Positions 8,549-16,377 of a DNA stretch of 64,000 nucleotides are shown one piece after another. Made by a program: the position numbers and the translations under genes. The DNA is from Ectothiorhodospiraceae bacterium (GTDB lineage Bacteria > Pseudomonadota > Gammaproteobacteria > HK1): assembly GCA_024234875.1 (NCBI GenBank), contig JACKNM010000010.1, positions 170,954 to 234,953 on the forward strand, given 5' to 3'. The first letter of the stretch is position 1. Each line of letters begins with the position of its first letter. Under the pieces are notes generated by a model. That model had not been told where the DNA came from. It worked only from the letters and a program-made list of their open reading frames with translations, and searched no databases.

Positions 8549-9245
8549 GGTCAACGGGCTCAACGTCTGGTACGGCGTGACCGAGGTTCTGCGCGACGTC
8601 TCGTTCCGGGTGCCGGAGAACAAGATCGTCGCCCTGCTCGGCGGCAACGGCTCGGGCAAGACCACGATCCTCAACAGTCTCTCGGGGATGGTGGCGCCAC
8701 GCGCCGGCACAATCATGTTCGACGGCACCGACGTCGCCGGCTGGGCACCGGACCGGATGGTCAAGCGTGGCATCGTGCAGGTGCCCCAGGGGCGCGAGGT
8801 GTTCGCGGCGATGACCGTGCGCGAGAATCTCGAGCTGGGCGCGGCCACCAGGCGCGACATGGCGGCGATCCGCACCGACATCGAGGAGCTCTACGAGCTG
8901 TTCCCGCGGCTTCGCGAGCGGCGCGGCCAGCGCGCCGGCGCACTGAGTGGTGGCGAGCAACAGCAGGTGGCGATCGGGCGCGCGCTGATGGCTCGCCCGA
9001 AGCTCTTGCTGATGGACGAGCCTTCGGTCGGACTCGCGCCGCTGGTCGTCGACATGGTCATCGACACCATCAAGACGCTCCACGCGCGCGGGCTGACGAT
9101 CCTCATCGTGGAGCAGAACGTCGGCGTGGCGGCGGCGGTGGCAGAGGATGCCTACGTGCTGAAGGACGGGGAGATCGCCTACTCCGGTGCCGCCCCCGCG
9201 CTCATCAACGACCCCGAGGTGCTGTCGTCGTATCTGGGGCGGTGA
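8541..9245 (+). CDS. livF: Branched-chain amino acid-type ABC transporter ATP-binding protein LivF
   Basis: A 234-residue ABC ATPase. Walker A is GGNGSGKT (34-41), the signature LSGGEQ (135-140), Walker B LLLMDE (155-160), and the LivF-typical IVEQNVGVAAAVAEDAYVLKDGEI closes the nucleotide-binding domain. The ATG at 8541 overlaps the livG stop by eight bases. It is the last transporter gene of the operon; the hydantoinase gene follows after 154 bp that contain a family-3 hairpin repeat, so transcription into the downstream genes may be attenuated there. Confidence 0.9.
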   Translation: MLEVNGLNVWYGVTEVLRDVSFRVPENKIVALLGGNGSGKTTILNSLSGMVAPRAGTIMFDGTDVAGWAPDRMVKRGIVQVPQGREVFAAMTVRENLELGAATRRDMAAIRTDIEELYELFPRLRERRGQRAGALSGGEQQQVAIGRALMARPKLLLMDEPSVGLAPLVVDMVIDTIKTLHARGLTILIVEQNVGVAAAVAEDAYVLKDGEIAYSGAAPALINDPEVLSSYLGR

Positions 9246-9321
9246 TCGGCTCCGGGGATAGGCGGGACGCAGCCGGGATGCGCGGCGAGTGGCTCGGGCC
9301 CGGCTCGGCGGCGACGCCTCG

Positions 9322-9386
9322 CCGGTCCCTGAGCCACGCCGAGCGCATCTCTGAAGAGATGCGGTCGAGGTTGGTGTCGAAGGGGT
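9322..9386. repeat. Family-3 dispersed hairpin repeat, copy 2
   Basis: It has the same flanks as the copy at 2273-2333 (GGTCCCTGAGCCACGCCGAG and GGTCGAGG then GTCGAAGGGG), but here the stem is GCATCTC-TGAA-GAGATGC (9345-9362). The stem pairing is kept although its sequence differs from copy 1. It lies between livF and hyuA and ends just before the hyuA ribosome-binding site. Confidence 0.65.
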
Positions 9387-9399
9387 CCAGGAGGCGAGC

Positions 9400-11424
9400 G
9401 TGCTCTGGGTGGGTGTAGACGTCGGCGGAACGTTCACGGACCTCGTGGTCTACGACGACGAGGCCGGCACGGTACGCGCGGGTAAGACGCCGTCGACCCC
9501 GGACGATCCGGGTCGCGGCGTGCTCAACGGTCTGCGCGCGATGGACGTCTCGCTCGGCGCGGTGCGTCGCTTCCGTCATGGCGCGACGGTGGCCACCAAC
9601 ACCGCGCTCGAGCGGGCCGGGGCGGAGCTCGGGGTCGTCACCACCGCCGGCTTCCGCGACGTGCTGATCGTCGGGCGCGGCAACCGGCTGCGCCTCTACG
9701 ACATCAAGGCCACGCGGCCGCCCGGTCTGGTGCGCCGATCGCGGGTCATGGAGGTGGCCGAGCGCCTGGCGGCCGACGGCTCCGAGCGCATCGCCCTCGA
9801 CGAGAATGCGGTGCGCGCCGCGGCCGAGCGATTGCGCGAGCTGCGGGTCGAGGCGGTGGCGGTGTGCTTTCTCCACGCCTACGCCAATCCCGAGCACGAG
9901 CGCCGCGCGGCGGAGATCGTGCGCGCGGTGCTGCCGGACGTCCCGGTGTCGTGGTCGGCCGACGTGTTGGCCGAGCATCGCGAGTACGAGCGCTTCGCGA
10001 CCACCGCGCTGAACGCCTACGTCGCGCCACGCGTGGCCGGATACCTCGCGCGTCTGCGTGACGGCCTCGCCGCCGGTGGGCTCCGCGCGGCACCGGAGAT
10101 CATGACCTCCAGTGGCGGCTCGTGGTCGTTCGAGCGCATGGCGCGACTGCCGGTGAACTCGATGCTGTCCGGCCCGGCCGGTGGTGTGATCGGCGCGGTG
10201 TCGCTCGCCGAGCGCCTGGGGTATCGCGACCTCATCACCTATGACATGGGCGGCACCAGCACCGACGCATGTCTGATCCGCGACGGCCGCTACGCCCTGG
10301 CCACCGAGGGCCAGGTCGGCGGCTTCCCCAATCGCGCACCGCAGATCGAGATCAGCACCGTGGGCGCCGGCGGCGGCTCGGTGGCGTACCTCGACGTCGG
10401 CGGCTTTCTCAACGTCGGTCCGCGATCGGCCGGCGCCAATCCCGGGCCGGCCTGCTACGGGCGGGGCGGCACCGAGCCCACGGTCACCGACGCCAACGTC
10501 GTGCTCGGCAGGTTCCGGCCCGGCGAGCCCCTCGGTGGCGAGATCGTGATCGACGTCGCGGCGGCCGAGCAGGCGGTCGGCGCTCTGGCGCACCGTCTGG
10601 GGCTCGACCCGATGGAGACCGCGGAGGGCATCGTCCGCATCGCCGTCGCGCGCATGACCGGGGCGATCAAGGAGATCTCGGTGATGCGCGGGATCGACCC
10701 GCGCGCGTTCACCCTCCTCGCCTATGGTGGCGCAGGGCCGCTGCACGCCGCCGCGGTGGCCGAGGAGCTCGGCATCCGCACCGTGCTGGTGCCACCGCTC
10801 TCCGGTGCGTTCTCGGCCTTCGGCCTGCTGGTGGCCGACCGCCGGCTCGACTTCTCGCGCACCCGGGTGATGCCGCTCGCCGGCGCGAGCCTGGACGACG
10901 TGCGCGCGGTGCTCGCACCGATGCGCGAGGAGGCGGCGGCCGAGCTCGCAGCGGAGGGTTTCCCGGCCGAGCGCATCCGCTTCGAGGCGGCGGTCGACAT
11001 GCGCTACGTCGGCCAGGCGTTCGAGCTCACGACCCCGCTCGCCGACGATGCCCGCGACGTCGCCGATCTCGTCGCCGCGTTCCACCGCGTGTACGAGGAG
11101 CGCTACGCCCACGCCGACGACGGGCCGGTGGAGGCGGTGTCGTTTCGTCTTTCCGCCTATGGCCTGACCGAGAAGCCCGGGCTGCCGAGCCCGGCGGGGC
11201 GTGCGCTCGATGCGGCGCGTCGCGGCTCGCGCCCCGTTCGGTTCGCAGGTGAGATGCGGGAGACGCCGGTTTATCGCCGGGAGGATCTGCCGGCGACGGC
11301 TCGCATCGAGGGCCCCGCGATCGTGGAGGAGGCGGGCTCGGCGACGGTGGTGCCGCCGGGCGCGCGGTGCGTGCGCCATCCGTCGGGTGCGCTGGTGATC
11401 GAGTGGGAGCGGACGAGGTCATGA
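9400..11424 (+). CDS. hyuA: Hydantoinase/oxoprolinase family protein, subunit A (module 1)
   Basis: A 674-residue cytosolic protein of the HyuA/OplA superfamily. These ATP-dependent enzymes open cyclic amides (hydantoin, N-methylhydantoin, 5-oxoproline) or carboxylate ketones, together with subunit B. The N-terminal actin-like ATPase signature is GVDVGGTFTD (residues 5-14). The second is ITYDMGGTSTDA in the middle, followed by EISTVGAGGGSVAYLD and GPACYGRGG. The start is a GTG at 9400 with AGGAGG upstream. The last four bases overlap the next gene's ATG (ATGA), indicating coupled translation. Subfamily substrate cannot be decided by eye; the neighbouring Liv transporter suggests the substrate is imported. 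Confidence 0.88.
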   Translation: MLWVGVDVGGTFTDLVVYDDEAGTVRAGKTPSTPDDPGRGVLNGLRAMDVSLGAVRRFRHGATVATNTALERAGAELGVVTTAGFRDVLIVGRGNRLRLYDIKATRPPGLVRRSRVMEVAERLAADGSERIALDENAVRAAAERLRELRVEAVAVCFLHAYANPEHERRAAEIVRAVLPDVPVSWSADVLAEHREYERFATTALNAYVAPRVAGYLARLRDGLAAGGLRAAPEIMTSSGGSWSFERMARLPVNSMLSGPAGGVIGAVSLAERLGYRDLITYDMGGTSTDACLIRDGRYALATEGQVGGFPNRAPQIEISTVGAGGGSVAYLDVGGFLNVGPRSAGANPGPACYGRGGTEPTVTDANVVLGRFRPGEPLGGEIVIDVAAAEQAVGALAHRLGLDPMETAEGIVRIAVARMTGAIKEISVMRGIDPRAFTLLAYGGAGPLHAAAVAEELGIRTVLVPPLSGAFSAFGLLVADRRLDFSRTRVMPLAGASLDDVRAVLAPMREEAAAELAAEGFPAERIRFEAAVDMRYVGQAFELTTPLADDARDVADLVAAFHRVYEERYAHADDGPVEAVSFRLSAYGLTEKPGLPSPAGRALDAARRGSRPVRFAGEMRETPVYRREDLPATARIEGPAIVEEAGSATVVPPGARCVRHPSGALVIEWERTRS

Positions 11425-13463
11425 CTCCGATCGACCCAATCACGCTGGAGGTGGTCACCGAGGGACTCATCTCGGTGGTGCGCGAGATGCGGGCGACGGT
11501 CTTTCGCACCGCGCGCTCGGTGGCCATCTACGAGGCGCGGGATTTCTCCTGCGGGCTGTTCGACGCCCGCGGTCAGGTGGTCGCGCAATCCGAGGACATC
11601 GGCTCCCACGTCGTGCCGCTGCCGTGGTCGGTCGAGGCCTCGCTCGCGCGGATGGGCAACGACCTCGCGCCGGGCGACGTGATCGTGATGAACGATCCCT
11701 ACCTCGGGGGCACGCACCTCAACGACGTCACTCTCATCTATCCGGTGTTCCACGACGGGCGGCTGGTGTTCTTCCCGGCGGTGCGTGAGCACTGGGCCGA
11801 CGTCGGTGGCGCGGTGCCGGGGTCGATGTCCGGCTCGGCCACCGAGATCTACCAGGAGGGGATCCGGATCCCGCCGGTGAAGCTGGTCGAGGCCGGCAAG
11901 GTGAACCGCGCGGCGATGGAGATCCTGCTCTCCAACATGCGCGTGCGCGAGGAACGTCTCGGCGACTTCAACTCCGGGCTCGCCGCCTGCCGCACCGCCG
12001 AGCGCCGGATCCGCGAGCTGATCGCGCGCTACGGTATCGACACCCTGCTCGCCGGGGTCGCCGGCAACATCGATCGCTCCGAGGCGCGCATGCGCGCCCA
12101 GATCGCGAAGCTGCCGGACGGCGAGTTCCTCTACGAGGACTGGCTGGAGACCTTCGGTCCCGCGCCGGGGTATCGGCTCGAGCCGCTCCGCCTGCCGCTC
12201 AGACTCACCATTACCGGCGAGACCCTGACCGCGGACTTCACCGGTGCCGCCGCCCAGGCGCCGGCGCCGGTGAACTCCACCCTCGCGGTGACCGCGGCCT
12301 CGGTGTTCATCACCTTGAAGTCGGTGCTCGACCCGAAGCAGGCGCTCAATCAGGGCTCGTTCCGTCCGGTCACGGTGGTCGCCCCCGAGGGCACCATCGT
12401 CAACGTCACCCATCCGGCGCCGGCCGGCTCGCACGGCGAGATCCGAAAGCGCGTCATCGCCACCATGCTCGGCGCGCTGGCGCAGGCGTGCCCGGAGCTG
12501 TCCTCGGCCGACATCCACCGCACCTCGTTCCACAACCTGATCGGCGGCGTCGACCCGGCGACCGGCAAGGAGTTCGTGCACTACGAGTGGTCCTCGGGCG
12601 GCAACGGCGGGTTCGCCGAGGCCGACGGGCCGAGCGCGATGGCCGCGGTCGACTGGGGTGACCTCTCCACCGTGCAGCCGACCGAGGTGCTGGAGACGCG
12701 TTTCCCGTTGCTGGTCGAGTGGTCGCGCCAGGCCACCGACTCCGGCGGCCCCGGCCGTACCCGCGGCGGCCTCGGCATGCGTCGCGCGCTGCGGCTCACC
12801 CGTGGCCACGCCACCTACTCCCTGCTCGCCGACGGCGCGATGGTGCCGCCGTTCGGCGTGCTCGGTGGCGAGAGCGGTGCCTGCGTCGGCAGCTACGCGC
12901 GCCGTGACGGCGCCGACCATCCGTTCCCGACGCCGGGCAAGGTCGGCGGACATCGGATGGCGGCCGACGACGTGGTGGTGCTGCAGAGTGCCGGTGGTGG
13001 CGGCTACGGTGACCCCACCGAGCGCGCGCCGGAGGCGGTGCTCGAGGACGTCGAGGAGGGCTACGTATCGTCGGCGATGGCGCGCGCGGTGTACGGGGTG
13101 GAGATCGTCGACGGCGCGGTCGACGCCGCGGCGACCGTCGCCCTGCGCGCCGCGATTCGCGACGCCCGGCTCAGCCTCGTGGCCGTCGCGACCGAGGCCG
13201 AACGCGCCTACGAGGCGGTCGGCCGTGGCACCAAGCGGGTGGCGTGGCTGCACCCGGACGACGCGGCGCGCCTCGGACTGGCCGAGGACGCGATGGTCGA
13301 GTTGCTCGGTCCCCGTGGCGCTCCGCTGCGGGCGTGGCTTCGCTGCGCCGCCGCGACCACTCGGGGCACCGTCCCGGTCGACCCCTTTGCCGCTCGGGTG
13401 CTCGGCGGCTCGCCCGGCACGCCGCTCTGGATAAGACCGGTGCTGCGCGCGACACTCGGCTGA
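11421..13463 (+). CDS. hyuB: Hydantoinase B/oxoprolinase family protein, subunit B (module 1)
   Basis: A 680-residue partner of HyuA. Family blocks seen are DPITLEVVTEGLISVVREM at the N-terminus, VVAQSEDIGSHV, GDVIVMNDPYLGGTHLNDVTL, the His-rich region VREHWADVGGAVPGSM, and AGGGGYGDPTERAPEAVLEDVEEGYVS in the last quarter. The usual subunit B ends around this block; here about 110 further residues follow, carrying a small domain of unknown role. The ATG at 11421 overlaps the hyuA stop by four bases. An SDR gene follows 61 bp downstream in the same direction. Confidence 0.88.
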   Translation: MTPIDPITLEVVTEGLISVVREMRATVFRTARSVAIYEARDFSCGLFDARGQVVAQSEDIGSHVVPLPWSVEASLARMGNDLAPGDVIVMNDPYLGGTHLNDVTLIYPVFHDGRLVFFPAVREHWADVGGAVPGSMSGSATEIYQEGIRIPPVKLVEAGKVNRAAMEILLSNMRVREERLGDFNSGLAACRTAERRIRELIARYGIDTLLAGVAGNIDRSEARMRAQIAKLPDGEFLYEDWLETFGPAPGYRLEPLRLPLRLTITGETLTADFTGAAAQAPAPVNSTLAVTAASVFITLKSVLDPKQALNQGSFRPVTVVAPEGTIVNVTHPAPAGSHGEIRKRVIATMLGALAQACPELSSADIHRTSFHNLIGGVDPATGKEFVHYEWSSGGNGGFAEADGPSAMAAVDWGDLSTVQPTEVLETRFPLLVEWSRQATDSGGPGRTRGGLGMRRALRLTRGHATYSLLADGAMVPPFGVLGGESGACVGSYARRDGADHPFPTPGKVGGHRMAADDVVVLQSAGGGGYGDPTERAPEAVLEDVEEGYVSSAMARAVYGVEIVDGAVDAAATVALRAAIRDARLSLVAVATEAERAYEAVGRGTKRVAWLHPDDAARLGLAEDAMVELLGPRGAPLRAWLRCAAATTRGTVPVDPFAARVLGGSPGTPLWIRPVLRATLG

Positions 13464-13524
13464 CCTTGCACCGGCGAGCCGGACGGTCGCCAGGCACATC
13501 GACAACGACATTGGGGGAGAGGGC

Positions 13525-14310
13525 ATGGATCTCGGACTGAGCGGCAAGAGCGTGCTGGTGACCGGCGCCTCGAAGGGGATCGGTCGGGCGACGGCGGAGG
13601 CGTTCGCGCGCGAGGGCGCGCGACTCGTCCACATCACCGCGCGGTCGGAGGACGGGTTGCGCGCTGCCGCCGCGGCGATCACCCAGGCCCACGACTGCGA
13701 GGTCCGCGGCCATGCGCTGGACCTCACCGACGCCGCCGCGCGCGAGCGGCTGATCGCCGAGACCATCGACGTCGACATCCTCGTGAACAACGCCGGCGCC
13801 ATTCCGTCCGGCTCGATCTACGCCGTCGACGACGCCGCCTGGCGCCGTGGCTGGGAGCTCAAGGTCTTCGGCTACATCGCGATGTCGCGCGCGTTCTACA
13901 GCCACATGCGCGACCGTGGCCACGGCGTGATCGTCAACGACATCGGCAACTCGGGCGAGAACCCCGACTTCGACTACATCGCGGGCTCCTGCGGCAACGC
14001 GAGCCTGATGACCTTCACCCGCGCCCTGGGTGGCACCAGCCTCGATCACGGCGTGCGCGTGGTCGCGGTCAACCCGGGGCCGGTGGACACCGGGCGCATG
14101 GAGACCATGCTGCGCCAGCGTGCCAAGGTCATGCTCGGCGACGCCGAGCGCTGGCAGGAGCTGCTCGCGCGTTTTCCAGGCGGGCGCGCGGCCACCGCCG
14201 AGGAGGTCGCCGACCTCATCGTCTTCCTCGCCTCCGAGCGGGCCGGCTACGTGAACGGCACCGTGGTCACCATCGACGGCGGGATCACGTCGCGTCGATC
14301 GGTGGTGTGA
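13525..14310 (+). CDS. SDR-fold protein lacking the canonical YxxxK dyad
   Basis: A 261-residue Rossmann-fold protein of the short-chain dehydrogenase/reductase family. The cofactor motif TGASKGIG (13-20), the structural NNAG (88-91) and the C-terminal YVNGTVVTIDGGI are intact. At the active site, where YxxxK is expected, it reads Y151-IAGSCG-N158-ASLMTF: aligned on the following A-x-L, the Lys position is Asn and the Tyr position is Gly. I recall a subset of SDRs with a similar YIAGSxGNA block, so this is probably a subfamily trait. Activity is therefore uncertain. RBS GGGGGAGAGG precedes the ATG. It ends the hydantoinase module and may act on its product. Confidence 0.85.
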   Translation: MDLGLSGKSVLVTGASKGIGRATAEAFAREGARLVHITARSEDGLRAAAAAITQAHDCEVRGHALDLTDAAARERLIAETIDVDILVNNAGAIPSGSIYAVDDAAWRRGWELKVFGYIAMSRAFYSHMRDRGHGVIVNDIGNSGENPDFDYIAGSCGNASLMTFTRALGGTSLDHGVRVVAVNPGPVDTGRMETMLRQRAKVMLGDAERWQELLARFPGGRAATAEEVADLIVFLASERAGYVNGTVVTIDGGITSRRSVV

Positions 14311-14318
14311 CGCGCGAT

Positions 14319-14346
14319 GGCTCCGATTGTGTCGGCAATCGGTGCC
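14319..14346. repeat. Family-2 hairpin repeat, single copy
   Basis: GGCTCCGATT (14319-14328) and AATCGGTGCC (14337-14346) pair with one mismatch around an eight-base loop. The arms match those of the other family-2 repeats (GGCTCCGATT.. and ..ATCGGTGCC). It lies between the SDR stop and the start of the TPR/GT41 gene, and argues against the longer TTG start of that gene at 14327. Confidence 0.6.
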
Positions 14347-14398
14347 CGTACCCGGCCGATACGATGCGGGTGGCGATGCCGCGCGACGCATTGAGCCA

Positions 14399-16159
14399 GT
14401 GAGCACCGGCGACCCGGCGGCGCTCGCGGCACGGGCGCGCGCCTGCGCCGAGGGCGGCGACCACGCGGGCGCGCTGGCGGCGCTCGACGCCCTGGCGAGG
14501 TCGACGCCTCTCGATCCGGTGGTCCAGACCAATCGTTGTCTGAGCCTGGCCGCGCTCGGCCAGCTCGAGGCGGCGGTCGCCGCCGGCGCGCGCGCGACCG
14601 AGCTCGGTCCGACCCTCGGTGCCGCGCACGGCGCGCTCGGCTCGGCCTTGCGCCACCTGGCGCGATTGCCGGAGGCCCTCGCCTGCCTCGACCGTGCGTT
14701 GGCGCTCGACGCGGCGCTGGCCGACGCGCACGTGAACCGTGGTCTGGTGCTGCAGGAGATGGGGCGAGTCGCCGAGGCGTTGGCCGCCCACCGTCGCGCG
14801 CTCGCCGTCAGGCCGGATCTGGTCGAGGCGTGGACCAACATCGGCATCTGCCTGCAGGGCATCGGTGATGCCGACGGCGCGGCGGCGGCGTTCGAGCGCA
14901 CTCTCGAGCTTCGCCCCGGCGACGTCGACGCCTGCTCGAACTGGCTGATGGGGCTCCAGTACGACCCGGCCCTCAGCGCGCGCCGACTGCGCGACGCGGC
15001 GCGGCGATGGAACGTGGTGCATCGGCAGCGTCACGGGGCGGTGGTGCGGACCCGCCCGTCGCCGCGCCGCGTCGACGGCCCGCTGCGCGTCGGCTACGTG
15101 TCGGCCGACTTGCGGGCGCACCCGGTCGGCTGGTTCCTGGCCGACGTTCTTCCCGCGCACGATCCGAGCGCGGTCGAGGTGCACTGCTACGCGAGCCAGC
15201 GCACGCGCGACACCATGACCGAGTCCCTCATGCGCTGCGCGCACGGCTGGTCCTTCGTCGCCGATCTGTCCGACGCGGCGCTGACCGAGCGCATCCGCGC
15301 CGACGGCATCGACGTGTTGGTGGATCTCTCGGGGCATACCGCCGGCAATCGTCTCGGGGTGTTCGCGCGCGGTGCCGCGCCGGTGCAGGTCTCGTGGCTC
15401 GGCTACTTCGCCACCACCGGCGTCGACGGTATGGACGCGGCGCTGCTCGGGGCGGATCAGGCGCCGCCCGGCGCCGAGGCGTTCTTCACGGAAACTCTGG
15501 TGCGGCTGGACCGCAACCAGTTCGTGTATCGCCCGCCGGACTACGCACCGGACCCGCGCCCGGCACCGGCGAGGCGCGCGATCACGTTCGGCTCGTTCAA
15601 CAATCTGGCCAAGGTGAGCCCGGAGGTCCTCGTCGCGTGGGCGCGGGTCCTCGATGCGGTGCCCGCGAGCTGGCTGGTGCTGAAGTGGCGCGGTCTCGAC
15701 GATGCATGGGTCGCCGAGCGCGTGCGCCGCCAGCTCGCCGGCGCCGGCATCGATCCGCGGCGGGTCGAGCTTCGCGGCGCGTCGAGCCACGAGCGCATGC
15801 TGGCCGACTACGACGGCATCGACGTCGCGCTCGACCCTTTCCCGTTCAGCGGTGCGCTCACCACCTGCGAGGCGTTGTGGATGGGCGTGCCGGTGGTGAC
15901 CTTGCCCTGGCAGCGGCCGGTGTCGCGCCAGACGATGGCGATCCTGCGCGACTTGGGCCTCGACGACCTCGTCGCCCGCAACGTGGACGACTACGCCGCG
16001 ATCGCGGCGCAGCTCGCCGACGATGCACCGCGTCGACATGCCCTGCGACTGGAGCTCCGCGCCCGAATCGAGGCCTCCCCATTGCGCGACGGTGCGTCGC
16101 TCGCGCGCAGCCTCGAGTCGCGCTACCGCATGCTCCACGCCGCCCGACTGTCGGCGTAG
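14399..16159 (+). CDS. TPR-repeat protein with GT41 O-GlcNAc-transferase-like (SPINDLY) domain
   Basis: A 586-residue cytosolic protein. Residues 1 to about 195 are five or so tetratricopeptide repeats (AHGALGSALRHLARLPEALACLDRAL..., AHVNRGLVLQEMGRVAEAL..., AWTNIGICLQGIGDADGAA...). From about 220 to the end it matches family 41 glycosyltransferases: VGYVSADLRAHPVGWFL, DLSGHTAGNRLGVFARGAAP, VQVSWLGYFATTGVDGMD, FGSFNNLAKVSPEVLVAWARVL, DPFPFSGALTTCEALWMGVP and TLPWQRPVSRQ. Family members transfer a sugar from a UDP-sugar to Ser/Thr of proteins. The GTG at 14399 is chosen because the frame further upstream runs through a hairpin repeat. The gene converges with a TPR/radical-SAM gene and lies 1.8 kb from a Thr/Ser-rich secreted protein. 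Confidence 0.88.
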   Translation: MSTGDPAALAARARACAEGGDHAGALAALDALARSTPLDPVVQTNRCLSLAALGQLEAAVAAGARATELGPTLGAAHGALGSALRHLARLPEALACLDRALALDAALADAHVNRGLVLQEMGRVAEALAAHRRALAVRPDLVEAWTNIGICLQGIGDADGAAAAFERTLELRPGDVDACSNWLMGLQYDPALSARRLRDAARRWNVVHRQRHGAVVRTRPSPRRVDGPLRVGYVSADLRAHPVGWFLADVLPAHDPSAVEVHCYASQRTRDTMTESLMRCAHGWSFVADLSDAALTERIRADGIDVLVDLSGHTAGNRLGVFARGAAPVQVSWLGYFATTGVDGMDAALLGADQAPPGAEAFFTETLVRLDRNQFVYRPPDYAPDPRPAPARRAITFGSFNNLAKVSPEVLVAWARVLDAVPASWLVLKWRGLDDAWVAERVRRQLAGAGIDPRRVELRGASSHERMLADYDGIDVALDPFPFSGALTTCEALWMGVPVVTLPWQRPVSRQTMAILRDLGLDDLVARNVDDYAAIAAQLADDAPRRHALRLELRARIEASPLRDGASLARSLESRYRMLHAARLSA

Positions 16160-16168
16160 CCCGGGGTC

Positions 16169-16365
16169 GGGGACAGCCACCGCGTTCGCGGAGCCAGTCC
16201 CCGGGGGTGGCGCGGACGATCCCTGGGGACTGGCTCCGATTTCGTTAGGAATCGGTGCCTGTCCCCGCGCGCTGGCGGTTGGGTTCGGGAGTGGCGGTCG
16301 GTGCCTCGTGGGGTCGGGGACAGGCGGGGTCGGGGACAGGCACCGCGTTCGCGGAGCCAGGCCCC
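16169..16365. repeat. Cluster of family-2 hairpins between convergent genes
   Basis: Three full hairpins and a partial one fill the gap between two gene ends. The full ones are 16169-16202, 16225-16266 and 16332-16365. Each opens with GGGGACAG or GGGGACTGGCTCC and closes with the partner arm (GGAGCCAGTCCCC or ATCGGTGCCTGTCCCC). The outer two have stem tips CACCGC-GTTC-GCGGAG; the middle one has a longer ATT-rich tip. A partial copy (CGGTGCCTCG) lies near 16300. The arms resemble REP-type elements that accompany RAYT transposases, from memory; no such transposase gene is in the window. Confidence 0.75.
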
Positions 16366-16377
16366 GGGGGGCGGATC

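Noticed and set aside
14327..14398. Longer TTG start for the TPR/GT41 protein
   Set aside because: The extra 24 residues are read from a family-2 hairpin repeat and have no TPR character.
16160..16377. Small protein gene in the gap between the convergent TPR genes
   Set aside because: The sequence is made of hairpin repeats and the short frames have no ribosome-binding site or coding character.
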